Assembly (NCBI RefSeq): GCF_001886715.1
Contig: NZ_CP018082.1
Coordinates: 5,642,001 to 5,706,000, forward strand
DNA from: Nocardia mangyaensis
GTDB taxonomy: Bacteria > Actinomycetota > Actinomycetes > Mycobacteriales > Mycobacteriaceae
Reading direction: 5' to 3'
Length of the DNA: 64,000 bases
In this document: one piece after another, positions 1-9,819 of the stretch
Layout of the letters: every line of letters starts with the position of its first letter
Position numbering within the stretch: position 1 is the stretch's first letter
Notes under the pieces: generated by a model
What the model was told of the DNA's origin: nothing
Database searches by the model: none
The model's input: the letters and a program-made list of their open reading frames with translations, nothing else
Program-made: the position numbers and the translations under genes

Positions 1-85
1 CGTGATCGAGCATTTCGATCATGGTGCCCGCGAACGCTTCCACGGCGGCCGGATCGACCGCAGCCGAGTGGTCGAGTGAGGTCAT
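1..85 (-). CDS. SAM-dependent methyltransferase, N-terminal fragment
   Basis: This is a partial gene running off the left edge; 28 codons are visible. The ATG at 85 is preceded by a GGAGA-type ribosome binding site (about 93-98). The visible peptide contains DPAAVEAFAGTMIEMLDH. Stretches like AFAG.MI.ML are typical of the N-terminus of actinobacterial class I methyltransferases with a winged-helix dimerisation domain, but no SAM-binding motif is inside the window. The family call therefore rests on a short resemblance and is tentative. It lies downstream of the thioredoxin-like gene on the same strand, with a hairpin between them. Confidence 0.4.
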   Translation of the reverse strand, partial: MTSLDHSAAVDPAAVEAFAGTMIEMLDH

Positions 86-148
86 GGTGTTCTCTCCTCG
101 CGTCAGCTCGCGGCGGGATGCCACGGGTCTAGGAGGAGATACGGCGAA

Positions 149-176
149 GCCGCCCCGACGGTTCGGTGGGGGCGGC
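149..176 (-). terminator. Hairpin downstream of the thioredoxin-like gene
   Basis: GCCGCCCC (149-156) pairs with GGGGCGGC (169-176) around a 12-base loop, 16 bases past the stop of the thioredoxin-like gene. There is no good T-run, so it may be a weak or Rho-assisted terminator. Confidence 0.4.
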
Positions 177-191
177 CTCGGGACGGGTTGG

Positions 192-1100
192 TCAGTACAG
201 AGCGGTCGCGAGTTTGCGGCGGGCCGCGATGACGAAGGGCTCGGCGGGGTCGAACAGTTCGAACAGTTCCAGCAGGCGGGTGCGGGCCCGGGTGCGATCG
301 TCGCCCGCGGTGCGCTTGACGATGGCGATGATGCGGTCGAAGGCCGCCTCGGGGCGCTGTTCGAGCAGTTCCACGTCGGCGGCGTCGAGGGCGGCGTCCA
401 GGTTGGCCGGGTCGGCGTCGGCGGTGGCGACCACGGCCGGGTCGATCTGCTGGGCCCTGGTCAGGAAGCGCAGCTGGCGCAGGGCGGCCTTGGCTTCCTC
501 GTTGGCCGGTTCCTCGGCCAGGATGGCCTCGTAGGCCGCCTCGGCGCCCGTGATGTCGCCTTCGGACAGTGCGTCCTCGGCGGCGACGAAGCGCGGGTCC
601 TCGACCTCGGGCTCCGGTTGGGCGCTTGCGTCGCCCTCCAGCTTGCCCGCGGTCGCGTCGATCACCGCGTCGAGCCACTGGCGTACCTGTGGTTCCGGCT
701 GCGCGCCTTCGAAATCGGCCAGCGGCTGGCCGCCTGCCACCGCGATCACCGTCGGAATGCCCTGCACGCGCAGCGCCTGGACGATGTTCATATTGGGTTC
801 GGCTTCGATGGTCGCCAGGTCCCAGGAGCCACCGTCGCCGGCATTGAGCCGTTCCAGCGTGCGAACCAGCTCGACGCTGCCCGGGCTGCGCTGCGAGTAC
901 AGCGCGACCACCACGGGCACCTGCATCGAGCGGCGGATCACCTTGCTCTCGAAATCCGCCTCGGTCACCGTGTGGTTCCCCGGGGCCGCAGCCGCCCCAC
1001 CGGACGCGGCGGGCGGCTGCTTCAGCGCGGACAGGTCAACCGCACCGGACATGGCAGCGGCGACGGCGGGCGAAGGACGACGGGCAGCGGGTCGAGTCAC
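192..1100 (-). CDS. YbbN-like thioredoxin-fold/TPR protein without CXXC
   Basis: The 302-residue protein has a low-complexity Ala/Pro/Gly N-terminus (about 1-42), a thioredoxin fold (about 43-155) and a helical TPR-like C-terminal half (about 165-302). This is the layout of the YbbN/CnoX group and of M. tuberculosis Rv1324. The usual WCxxC site is replaced by SQRSPG at about residues 69-74, so classic disulfide exchange is not possible; a holdase or co-chaperone role is inferred. The cis-Pro region (GIPTV) is kept. The start is a GTG at 1100 with GGGAAGC upstream. It follows the DUF3817 gene by 13 bases, so the two are probably cotranscribed. Confidence 0.85.
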   Translation of the reverse strand: MTRPAARRPSPAVAAAMSGAVDLSALKQPPAASGGAAAAPGNHTVTEADFESKVIRRSMQVPVVVALYSQRSPGSVELVRTLERLNAGDGGSWDLATIEAEPNMNIVQALRVQGIPTVIAVAGGQPLADFEGAQPEPQVRQWLDAVIDATAGKLEGDASAQPEPEVEDPRFVAAEDALSEGDITGAEAAYEAILAEEPANEEAKAALRQLRFLTRAQQIDPAVVATADADPANLDAALDAADVELLEQRPEAAFDRIIAIVKRTAGDDRTRARTRLLELFELFDPAEPFVIAARRKLATALY

Positions 1101-1113
1101 GCTTCCCAGTTTG

Positions 1114-1482
1114 TCACGAAGCGGCCGGGGTGGCTGCCGCGGAGCCCTTGCTCGCGTCAGCGCTCAGCTCACCCAGCTGACCGGTGCGCACCGCCCACAC
1201 CTCGAACACGACGGTGGCCAGCGGCGGAATGCTCGACAGCAGCGCCAGGACGGTGGTCTTCCAGCCCCAGCTCAGCTCGCGCGCGGTCAGCAGCGCGGTG
1301 ATCAAGAACAGCACGAAGATCGCGCCGTGCACCGGCCCGAAGATCTTCACGCCGATCTCATTGCCCTCGGCCGGGATGTACTTGAACGCCATGCCGACCA
1401 GCAACCCGATCCAGGACAGCGCCTCGAGCACCGCGAAGAACCGGAAACGACTGGCAGTGGACCGCAAATCGAAGAAACCCAT
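1114..1482 (-). CDS. DUF3817 membrane protein
   Basis: This small integral membrane protein (about 122 residues) starts at MGFFDLRS and has about three hydrophobic helices: FFAVLEALSWIGLLVGMAF, a segment around GPVHGAIFVLFLITALL, and TTVLALLSSIPPLATVVFEV. This is the DUF3817 pattern (the YdzA-like integral membrane family), function unknown. A second, diverged DUF3817 protein is encoded at 9816-10184. I place the start at the ATG at 1482 because the family begins near this FFDLRS motif and CACAAT ends 7 bases upstream; an in-frame ATG at 1491 is also possible. The longer upstream reading looks non-coding. Confidence 0.75.
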   Translation of the reverse strand: MGFFDLRSTASRFRFFAVLEALSWIGLLVGMAFKYIPAEGNEIGVKIFGPVHGAIFVLFLITALLTARELSWGWKTTVLALLSSIPPLATVVFEVWAVRTGQLGELSADASKGSAAATPAAS

Positions 1483-1611
1483 GCGCACCATTGTGCAGCA
1501 TGATCTACGACACCATGTAGTGGACCCCGCCACACTCCCAGCCACGCCCACCCCGCCGAACAACAAGGGCCGGGTACGCGAACACGCGCACCCGGCCCAA
1601 CACCCCGGAAC

Positions 1612-2793
1612 CTAGGGCACTCGAATGATCAAGGCGTCACCTTGGCCGCCACCACCACACAGCGCCGCGGCACCCACGCCACCACCGCGCCGCTTCAGCT
1701 CCAGCGCCAGGTGCAGCAGGATCCGCGCACCGGACATGCCGAGCGGGTGCCCGATGGAGATCGCCCCACCGTTGACGTTGACCTTCTCCGGGTCGTAGCC
1801 CAGCTTCTTGGTCGAGGACACCCCCACGGCCGCGAACGCCTCGTTGATCTCGATCAGATCCAGCTCGGCGGGCGTGATGCCCTCCTTCGCGCAGGCGGCG
1901 AGAATGGCGTTGGCCGGCTGGTCCTGCAGGGTCGAGTCCGGACCGGCGACCTGACCGGCCGCGCCGATCTCGGCGATCCACTCCAGCCCCAGCTCCTGCG
2001 CCTTGGCCTTGCTCATCACGATCACCGCGGCCGCGCCGTCGGAGATCTGCGAAGCGGTGCCCGCGGTCACGGTGCCGTCCTTGCGGAAGGCCGGACGCAG
2101 CTTGCCCAGCGACTCGACGGTGGTCTCAGGGCGGATGCCTTCGTCCTCGGTGACGTAGATCGGGTCACCCTTGCGCTGCGGCACCGCGACCGGCACGACC
2201 TCGTCGTCGAAGACGCCGTTCTTCCACGCGGCGGCGGCACGCTGGTGCGAGGCCGCGGCCAGCGCGTCCTGCTCTTCGCGGCTCACCTTGTCCAGATCGT
2301 TGCGATCCTCGGTGAGCAGACCCATCGCCTGGTCGGTGATCACGTCGTGCAGTCCGTCGTAGGCCATGTGGTCGACCAGGGTGGTGTCGCCGTACTTGAA
2401 GCCCTCACGACTCTTGGGCAGCAGGTGCGGGGTCTGGCTCATCGACTCCATGCCCCCGGCCACGATGATCTCGTGCTCACCGGCGCGGATCAGCTGGTCG
2501 GCCAGCGCGATCGCGTTGATGCCGGACAGGCAGACCTTGTTGATCAGTACCGAGGGCACGTCCAGCGGAATACCGCCGGCGATCGCGGCCTGGCGGGCGG
2601 GCAGCTGCCCAGCACCGGCCTGCAGCACCTGGCCGAGGATCACGTAGTCGACCTGCTCGGGCGCGACACCGCTCTTCTCGAGCGCCGCCTTGATAGCCAC
2701 ACCGGCCAGATCCGAGGCCTTGAAGCCCTTGAGGCCGCCCAGCAGCCTGCCGACCGGGGTACGCGCACCGGACACGATGACAGAAGTCGTCAC
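1612..2793 (-). CDS. fadA4: Acetyl-CoA C-acetyltransferase (thiolase)
   Basis: The 393-residue type II thiolase condenses two acetyl-CoA to acetoacetyl-CoA, or performs thiolysis of 3-ketoacyl-CoA in beta-oxidation. The catalytic set is complete: nucleophilic Cys88 in NKVCLSG, His349 in GHPLG and Cys379 in ALCGGGGQG. The length matches biosynthetic-type thiolases. It corresponds by order and motifs to mycobacterial FadA4 (Rv1323). The GTG at 2793 has GAGG 5 bases upstream. It is divergent from methylmalonyl-CoA epimerase, with 131 bases between the two starts, which links two short-chain acyl-CoA enzymes. Confidence 0.93.
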   Translation of the reverse strand: MTTSVIVSGARTPVGRLLGGLKGFKASDLAGVAIKAALEKSGVAPEQVDYVILGQVLQAGAGQLPARQAAIAGGIPLDVPSVLINKVCLSGINAIALADQLIRAGEHEIIVAGGMESMSQTPHLLPKSREGFKYGDTTLVDHMAYDGLHDVITDQAMGLLTEDRNDLDKVSREEQDALAAASHQRAAAAWKNGVFDDEVVPVAVPQRKGDPIYVTEDEGIRPETTVESLGKLRPAFRKDGTVTAGTASQISDGAAAVIVMSKAKAQELGLEWIAEIGAAGQVAGPDSTLQDQPANAILAACAKEGITPAELDLIEINEAFAAVGVSSTKKLGYDPEKVNVNGGAISIGHPLGMSGARILLHLALELKRRGGGVGAAALCGGGGQGDALIIRVP

Positions 2794-2924
2794 GAAAGCC
2801 TCGCATTCATTGAGTCGAACCTCGCCACGACGCGAACGGCGGGACCGTCGGCGTCAAGGGTTGCACTCAACGGTAACCGGTATCGGCGCGTGCCCGGCAC
2901 GCAGGTGCGGGCTAGCTTCGTGGG

Positions 2925-3386
2925 GTGAGCAACGTGAACTTCATCCCCGCCGACTACGTCATCGCCGTCGACCACGTGGGCATCGCCGTGCCCGATCTGG
3001 ACGCCGCGGTGGCCTGGTACACCGACAACCTCGGCATGGTCGAGACACACCGAGAGGTCAACGAGGCACAGGGCGTCGTCGAGGCGATGCTCTCGTGCCC
3101 CGCCGCGGCCGACCGCGCGACCGCCCTGCAGTTGCTGGCGCCGCTGACCCCCGAATCGACGATCGCCAAGTTCATCGACCGCAGCGGGCCGGGCCTGCAG
3201 CAGCTGGCCTACCGGGTCACCGACATCGAGGCGGTCTCGGGTTTCCTGCGTGATCGCGGGCTACGTTTGCTGTACGAAGCACCCCGCCACGGCACCGCCG
3301 ATTCCCGCATCAACTTCATTCATCCGAAGGATGCTGGCGGTGTGCTGGTCGAGCTCGTCGAGCCGAACCCGGATGTTACGCACTAG
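2925..3386 (+). CDS. mce: Methylmalonyl-CoA epimerase
   Basis: The 153-residue VOC-fold enzyme interconverts (2R)- and (2S)-methylmalonyl-CoA, linking propionyl-CoA carboxylation and methylmalonyl-CoA mutase. Metal ligands are recognisable: His in DHVGIAVPDL near the N-terminus, a mid-protein Gln/His in the GLQQLAYRV repeat, and Glu in VLVELVEP at the end. The FIHPKDAGGVLVEL motif is diagnostic of the family. The start is a GTG at 2925 with TAGCTT at 2913-2918, exactly 6 bases upstream and with no RBS, so the mRNA is probably leaderless. The neighbour fadA4 fits propionate/short-chain catabolism. Confidence 0.92.
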   Translation: MSNVNFIPADYVIAVDHVGIAVPDLDAAVAWYTDNLGMVETHREVNEAQGVVEAMLSCPAAADRATALQLLAPLTPESTIAKFIDRSGPGLQQLAYRVTDIEAVSGFLRDRGLRLLYEAPRHGTADSRINFIHPKDAGGVLVELVEPNPDVTH

Positions 3387-3459
3387 TAGGCGGATAGGCT
3401 CGGTAAATCTCGGCGAGATCACAATCACGGTCGAGTCTCCATAGCCTCGCTCGAGGCTG

Positions 3460-3465
3460 TATTTT
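3460..3465 (+). promoter_or_regulatory. -10 hexamer deciding the DivIVA-like start
   Basis: TATTTT ends 7 bases before the ATG at 3473. This favours that ATG as a leaderless start over the in-frame TTG at 3464, which does have GAGG at 3453-3456. Confidence 0.5.
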
Positions 3466-3472
3466 GTGTGCC

Positions 3473-4480
3473 ATGTCGTCACCTGAGTCCGATCGCAATC
3501 GCTTCGTTGCACTGCCCTTCACCGTTGTGCGCAAGGGTTATGCGCAAGACGAGGTGCGCAACTACTTCGACCGCTTCGACGCGGAGCTTCGCGTCACCGC
3601 CACCGACCGGGACGCTGCCGCCGCGCAGGCCCGCAATCTCGCCAGCCAGCTGGAAGACGCGCGTGACGAGATCGACGAGCTCCGCAAGGAGGTCGACCGG
3701 CTTTCCGTGCCGCCGACCACCGCCGAAGGCATGTCCGACCGAATCTCGCGCATGCTGCGCCTTGCCTCGGACGAAGCGTCCGAGGTTCGCGCGCTGGCAC
3801 AGGCCGAAGCCGCCGAGATGGTGTCGATCGCCGAGCAGCAGGCCACCGAGATGCGTGGCAAGTACGAGTCGCTGCTCGCGGAGACCAAGGAGAAGCGCGA
3901 GGCGCTCGAGATCGAGTTCGAGCAGACCCTCGCGAACGCGCGCACCGAGTCGGCCAAGATCATCGAAGCCGCCCAAGCCGATGTCGAACGTCTGGGCAAG
4001 GAGGCCGAAGCCAAGCGCAAGGCCACCCAGCAGGACTTCGAGGCCACCATGAACGATCGGCGTACCAAGCTGACCCGTGCCATGGAGGAGCTCGAGGCCA
4101 CCAGTCGCGCCGAAGCCGCCCAGCGGATCAAGGACGCGACCGACGAGTCGAACCGCCTGATCAGCTCCGCCACCCAGACCTCCGAGCGCAAGATCGCGCA
4201 CGCGAAGGAGCTGGCCGAGGAGATGCGCGTGCTGCGCGGCCGGGTGCTGGCCCAGCTGCTCGGTATCCGTGGTCAGCTCGACTCGGTGCCCGCCATGCTC
4301 GCCGCGGTCAACCGCGAGAGCGAGCTGCTCGACGGCGCCCCCGAGCGCAAGTCGATCAGCAACAACGGCAACAACAAGTCGGTGTCGGGTTCGCGCCAGA
4401 ACAAGGCCATCCCCGAGGTCGCCGACACCGACGAAGACATCGTCGACGAAGACCGTGAGAACGCCGACATCAGCAACTGA
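3473..4480 (+). CDS. DivIVA-like coiled-coil protein
   Basis: The protein has about 335 residues. The N-terminal 40 residues (FVALPFTVVRKGYAQDEV followed by NYFDRFD) match the DivIVA lipid-binding domain consensus, in which a Phe/Arg crosslink inserts into curved membrane. Residues about 40-270 form an almost uninterrupted Glu/Ala/Lys-rich coiled coil. The C-terminal 60 residues are acidic and disordered (VADTDEDIVDEDRE). A polar-growth or cell-wall scaffold role is likely by analogy with Wag31 and its paralogues, but this is not the dcw-cluster Wag31 locus. It ends 33 bases before a strong terminator. Confidence 0.8.
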   Translation: MSSPESDRNRFVALPFTVVRKGYAQDEVRNYFDRFDAELRVTATDRDAAAAQARNLASQLEDARDEIDELRKEVDRLSVPPTTAEGMSDRISRMLRLASDEASEVRALAQAEAAEMVSIAEQQATEMRGKYESLLAETKEKREALEIEFEQTLANARTESAKIIEAAQADVERLGKEAEAKRKATQQDFEATMNDRRTKLTRAMEELEATSRAEAAQRIKDATDESNRLISSATQTSERKIAHAKELAEEMRVLRGRVLAQLLGIRGQLDSVPAMLAAVNRESELLDGAPERKSISNNGNNKSVSGSRQNKAIPEVADTDEDIVDEDRENADISN

Positions 4481-4512
4481 CGTCGGGCCTACGACGACAT
4501 CGTCTTCACCGG

Positions 4513-4556
4513 AAAACCGCAGGCCGCCTCGAATCATCGAGGTGGCCTGCGGTTTT
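4513..4556. terminator. Strong bidirectional terminator hairpin
   Basis: AAAACCGCAGGCCGCCTCG pairs with CGAGGTGGCCTGCGGTTTT (one G-T wobble), a 19-bp stem around a 6-base loop, with an A-run on one side and a T-run on the other. It sits between convergent genes (the DivIVA-like gene on plus, the zinc-ligand protein on minus) and can serve both. Confidence 0.93.
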
Positions 4557-4566
4557 CGGCGGGTGT

Positions 4567-4860
4567 TCAGGACCAGCGGCGGGTGATACCCCTGGTGCGC
4601 CTGCCGTTCCAGCAGCCCTGATGCCAGTGCCTGCGGTCGTCCTCGCCGCCCTCGGCCGCCCAGGCGACGATGTGGGCGACGCCGGGCGCGATCTCGTGAT
4701 CGCAGCCGGGGCACCGGTAGGCCTTCACGGCCCGCGCGCCGGGCACCGTTCGGACGATGTAGGTTTCGTCGTCGCGCGGTCCCGCCTCGGTGCGACCGTA
4801 GACGTCACCCAGCGGCGCCGGGCCGCTACGGCGATTGTGGCGCGGTTTACGTCGCGGCAT
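4567..4860 (-). CDS. Small Cys/His zinc-ligand protein
   Basis: The 97-residue basic protein starts MPRRKPRHNRRS. A central motif YRCPGCDHEI is followed about 30 residues later by RHWHQGCW, giving a CxxC...HxxxC ligand set likely to bind one zinc. Actinobacterial databases often call this family ATP/GTP-binding protein, but I see no P-loop, so that name is not supported. Function is unknown; the basic N-terminus and zinc motif allow nucleic-acid binding. It follows nucS on the same strand by 10 bases, an arrangement I recall as conserved, suggesting a shared transcript. Confidence 0.75.
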   Translation of the reverse strand: MPRRKPRHNRRSGPAPLGDVYGRTEAGPRDDETYIVRTVPGARAVKAYRCPGCDHEIAPGVAHIVAWAAEGGEDDRRHWHQGCWNGRRTRGITRRWS

Positions 4861-4870
4861 GGCGAAGTTC

Positions 4871-5614
4871 CTAGAACAGGCGGAAAACGTTGCTCTCCGT
4901 GCCACGCAGCTCGTCGTAATCGAGCGTGAGGCAGCGGATTCCACGGTCCTCGGCCAGGAACTTGGCCTGCGGCTTGATCTGCTGTGCCGCGAACACCCCG
5001 GCCACCGGTGCCAGCAGCGGGTCACGGTTGAGCAGTTCCAGATACCGGGTGAGCTGTTCGACGCCGTCGATGTCCCCGCGCCGCTTGATCTCCACCGCCA
5101 CCGTCGCGCCGTCGGCGTCCCGGCACAGCAGGTCCACCGGCCCGATAGCGGTCATGTACTCCCGCCGGATCAGCGTGTATCCCTCGCCGAGTTTCGTCAC
5201 GTGCTCGGCCAGCAACTCCTGGAGATGCGCCTCGACGCCGTCTTTCACCAGACCGGGGTCGATACCGAGTTCGTGCGAGGAATCGTGCTCGATGTCCTCG
5301 ATGGTGATCCGCAGCTCCTCGCCCGCCTTGTTGGTGACCACCCACAGCGCCTTGATCGCCGCCGGCACTCCCGTCTTGCCCTCCCGCAGCGCCGTCACGC
5401 CCCTGGGCAGCTCCGCGGGCGCCAGCGTGGCCACATCCCGTTCCTCCAGCCAGCACGGCGGACTCATCCAGTTCAGCGGCTTGTAGGAGCCCCCATCGGA
5501 ATGCACAAGCACCGATCCATCGGCCTTGATCATCAACAGCCGACGAGCCATCGAGAGGTGAGCGGTCAGTCGACCGACATAATCAACCTGGCAACGAGCA
5601 ATCACAAGGCGCAC
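4871..5614 (-). CDS. nucS: Mismatch-specific endonuclease NucS (EndoMS)
   Basis: NucS replaces MutS/MutL mismatch repair in most actinobacteria: it cleaves both strands at G-T, G-G and T-T mismatches and works with the beta clamp. Visible are the N-terminal DNA-binding/dimerisation domain ([33 protein letters not shown]) and a RecB-like nuclease core with [10 protein letters not shown] (Asp), VAVEIKRRG (Glu, Lys) and [14 protein letters not shown]. The linker after PPCWL is about 24 residues longer than I recall in mycobacterial NucS. The GTG at 5614 is chosen because TACAGT (5621-5626) ends 6 bases upstream and the protein then begins VRLVIARC, as family members do. 247 residues. Confidence 0.93.
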   Translation of the reverse strand: MRLVIARCQVDYVGRLTAHLSMARRLLMIKADGSVLVHSDGGSYKPLNWMSPPCWLEERDVATLAPAELPRGVTALREGKTGVPAAIKALWVVTNKAGEELRITIEDIEHDSSHELGIDPGLVKDGVEAHLQELLAEHVTKLGEGYTLIRREYMTAIGPVDLLCRDADGATVAVEIKRRGDIDGVEQLTRYLELLNRDPLLAPVAGVFAAQQIKPQAKFLAEDRGIRCLTLDYDELRGTESNVFRLF

Positions 5615-5620
5615 CCGAAC

Positions 5621-5626
5621 ACTGTA
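5621..5626 (-). promoter_or_regulatory. -10 hexamer deciding the nucS start
   Basis: TACAGT on the minus strand ends 6 bases before the GTG at 5614. There is no ribosome binding site in the gap, as expected for a leaderless mRNA. Confidence 0.55.
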
Positions 5627-5673
5627 GGCGACCCCCTCCGGCAACGACCAAACCCGCCCCGCCGCGTCGAACC

Positions 5674-5924
5674 TCAGCCCGGCAAAGGCGCGAAACAGTA
5701 GGTAGACCCTTCCCGGTCGCCGCCGGATCCGAACAGTCGGCGACCACGGCCGACCAGTCGACGACAGTCTCCGTCGCCGCAGCGCACTGCCCGATCTCGG
5801 GCCGCACGAGCTCCTGCGTGTTCAACGAGAGCGGATTGCTGTCCTCGATGACGCGAGCGAAGTAGATGGCGAGCGCACTGGCAACGAGAATACCGACGCC
5901 GACGAGGCCGAGCCGGAAACGCAA
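5674..5924 (-). pseudogene. Decayed small membrane protein ORF after the rRNA operon
   Basis: From a TTG at 5924 the reading frame gives one membrane helix (LGLVGVGILVASALAIYF), then a short exported part with Cys residues ([21 protein letters not shown]). After about codon 65 the frame degenerates into Gly/Arg-rich sequence. A +2 shift near 5705 recovers a natural-looking end, [10 protein letters not shown] and a TGA at 5674-5676. I read this as an out-of-frame internal deletion in a small LppU/septum-formation-like Cys protein. Its apparent ribosome site (GGAGG) is part of the rRNA terminator stem. A short intact gene ending in the odd frame at 5583 is possible but less likely. Confidence 0.4.
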
Positions 5925-5955
5925 AAAGGCCCTCCAGCAATGCTGGAGGGCCTTT
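5925..5955 (-). terminator. rRNA operon terminator
   Basis: A 15-bp perfect stem AAAGGCCCTCCAGCA/TGCTGGAGGGCCTTT is followed on the minus strand by a five-T run (5923-5927), a few bases downstream of 5S rRNA. Confidence 0.93.
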
Positions 5956-5965
5956 CGCAACGATG

Positions 5966-6083
5966 TTCCGGCGGTGTCCTACTCTCCCACACCCTGTCGA
6001 GTGCAGTACCATCGGCGCAGGTGGCCTTAGCTTCCGGGTTCGGAATGGGACCGGGCGTTTCCCCACCGCTATAACCGCCGTAA
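5966..6083 (-). rRNA. rrf: 5S ribosomal RNA
   Basis: The minus strand carries the standard actinobacterial 5S sequence: TTACGGCGGTTATAGCGG at the 5' end, GGGAAACGCCCGGTCCCATT, CCGAACCCGGAAGCTAAG, and the 3' strand GAGTAGGACACCGCCGG pairing with the 5' end. It is complete. The ends are estimated from the terminal helix, within a few bases. It lies about 100 bases downstream of the 23S 3' end, as in a normal rrn operon. Confidence 0.95.
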
Positions 6084-6186
6084 CACTATGAAACCAACCA
6101 CAACAGCGCTCCCCAAACGGATTTGCTGCCATGTCGTGTGTTGTTTCAGAAACCGCACAGTGGACGCGTAACACCTTCGATAATAA

Positions 6187-8343
<2,157 letters not shown>

Positions 8344-8439
8344 CAATCGCCGCCGACGCGTGAGCGCACGGCGTGGTCGACCGGACCCGGCGGCGCCCGT
8401 ACGCTGACAGGACTGCCCGGCTGCCCACTTCCCTCCTAT

Positions 8440-8455
8440 CTTACTCAGGAGTAAG
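8440..8455. promoter_or_regulatory. Palindromic operator at the SDR start
   Basis: CTTACTC-AG-GAGTAAG is a perfect 7-bp inverted repeat with a 2-base centre. It lies directly over the AAGG ribosome site (8453-8456) of the SDR gene and just after a -10-like TATCTT (8437-8442). The size and symmetry fit a TetR-type repressor site; the regulator is not identified here. Confidence 0.5.
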
Positions 8456-8463
8456 GTCGGTGC

Positions 8464-9339
8464 ATGGCATGGAAACCAACTGACATCGCGGACCAGAGCG
8501 GGCGCACGTTCGTGATCACCGGGGCCAACGGCGGCCTCGGCGCCGAAACCACGAAGGTGCTGGCAGGCAAGGGCGCCACCGTGATCATGGCCTGCCGCAA
8601 CGCGGCCAAGGCGCAGCCGATCGCCGACGCCATTCCCGGCGACGTGCGAGTCGCCGCGCTCGACCTCGCCGATCTGGCCTCGGTGCGCGCGTTCGCCGAA
8701 CAACAGGGCGACTTCGACGTGCTGATCAACAACGCGGGCCTGATGAACATCCCGTTCTCGCGCACCGCCGACGGATTCGAGACCCAGTTCGGCGTCAACC
8801 ACCTCGGCCACTTCGCGCTCACCGCGCTGCTGCTCGACCGGATCGGCGACCGGGTGGTGTCGCTGGCCAGCATCGCGCACAAGCAGACCCCCAAGCTGTG
8901 GATCGACGACCTCAACTACGAGAACCGCCGCTACCAGCGCAATCTCGCCTACGCCCAAGCCAAGCTCGCCAACCTCATGTTCGGCCGCGAACTGCAGCGC
9001 AGGCTCACCGAGGCGGGCTCGGCGAAGAAGTCCTACGCCGTGCACCCCGGTGTCTCGGCGACCGATCTGTTCGCCCGCACCGAGACCCCGATCGACCGGG
9101 TGAGCAAGCCATTCATCAAGCTCATCGGGCATCCGCCGCACAAGGCCGCGCACTCCACCCTGTTCGCCGCCACCGAACCGGACGCCGATCCCACCGTCTA
9201 CTGGGGTCCCAACCGGTGGATGCAGTCGCAGGGCCCGGTCGAGGCGTGCCCGTCGAGCGCGATCTCGCGCGATCCCGAACTGCTGCGCAGGCTGTGGGAG
9301 GAATCGGAGCGAATGACCGGGATCACCTACCAGTTCTGA
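8464..9339 (+). CDS. SDR family NAD(P)-dependent oxidoreductase
   Basis: The 291-residue short-chain dehydrogenase has the cofactor motif TGANGGLG (about residues 19-26), structural NNAG (about 94-97), catalytic Ser in VVSLASIAHK and Tyr/Lys in YAQAKLAN. It is of the retinol-dehydrogenase/WWOX-like extended subgroup (FGVNHLGHFALTALL). The substrate cannot be told from sequence. The ATG at 8464 has AAGG 7 bases upstream, overlapped by a palindrome, so repression by a TetR-like factor is likely. It is the first intact gene after the truncated 23S; its own promoter seems to lie in 8344-8463, so the junction leaves it intact. Confidence 0.9.
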   Translation: MAWKPTDIADQSGRTFVITGANGGLGAETTKVLAGKGATVIMACRNAAKAQPIADAIPGDVRVAALDLADLASVRAFAEQQGDFDVLINNAGLMNIPFSRTADGFETQFGVNHLGHFALTALLLDRIGDRVVSLASIAHKQTPKLWIDDLNYENRRYQRNLAYAQAKLANLMFGRELQRRLTEAGSAKKSYAVHPGVSATDLFARTETPIDRVSKPFIKLIGHPPHKAAHSTLFAATEPDADPTVYWGPNRWMQSQGPVEACPSSAISRDPELLRRLWEESERMTGITYQF

Positions 9340-9390
9340 CCCCGCGACCTGCTCCTACGCGCTGTGTAGTAGGCGGGTACCGTGGAGCGC

Positions 9391-9819
9391 GTGTCCGCAT
9401 CACCGCAGCGCCCGGCGCACAACCGACCGGCTTTGATCCTGCTGGTCACCGTCGTCGCGCTGGGCTGCCTGGCGCTGGCCTGGTGGCAGTGGGAGCAGTT
9501 CGAGTCGATGTCGGGCTCCGGCCGCAATCTCGGCTACGCCCTGCAGTGGCCGCTGTTCGCCGCGTTCGCGGTGTTCGCCTACGTGCGGTTCGTGCGGCTG
9601 GAACGGGAGGCCGAGCAGCCACCGACCCCGCGCGAGCGCCAGGCGGAGGCGCCGCGCGAGATTCCCGCGGGCATCCTGCCGGAACGGCCGAAGGCCGCGC
9701 CCGCCGACGATCCGGAGACGGCCGCCTACAACCAGTACCTGGCGCACCTGCACGCCAGCGACATCGATGCGCAGGTCCGCACGGCCGGTCTGCCGACCCC
9801 TGAGAGGAACGCCGGGTGA
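9391..9819 (+). CDS. LprD-like membrane protein
   Basis: The protein has about 142 residues and two hydrophobic helices near the N-terminus (ALILLVTVVALGCLALAWW and LGYALQWPLFAAFAVFAYV), followed by a long charged Pro/Glu-rich cytosolic tail. The NLGYALQWPLFA motif is the hallmark of the family containing M. tuberculosis Rv1343c (LprD). Despite that name I see no lipobox here. Function is unknown. The GTG at 9391 is chosen because TACCGT (9378-9383) ends 7 bases upstream; a GTG at 9382 is the alternative. Its stop overlaps the next start (GTGA), so it is translationally coupled to the DUF3817 gene, the same order as Rv1343c-Rv1342c. Confidence 0.75.
   Translation: MSASPQRPAHNRPALILLVTVVALGCLALAWWQWEQFESMSGSGRNLGYALQWPLFAAFAVFAYVRFVRLEREAEQPPTPRERQAEAPREIPAGILPERPKAAPADDPETAAYNQYLAHLHASDIDAQVRTAGLPTPERNAG

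Noticed and set aside
2886..2905. GCGTGCCCGGCACGC inverted repeat in the fadA4-mce gap
   Set aside because: A short GC-rich palindrome of a kind expected by chance here; it does not align with either promoter in a convincing way.
4567..4860. Naming the zinc-ligand protein an ATP/GTP-binding protein
   Set aside because: No P-loop or GTPase motif is visible; only the CxxC/HxxxC set is supported.
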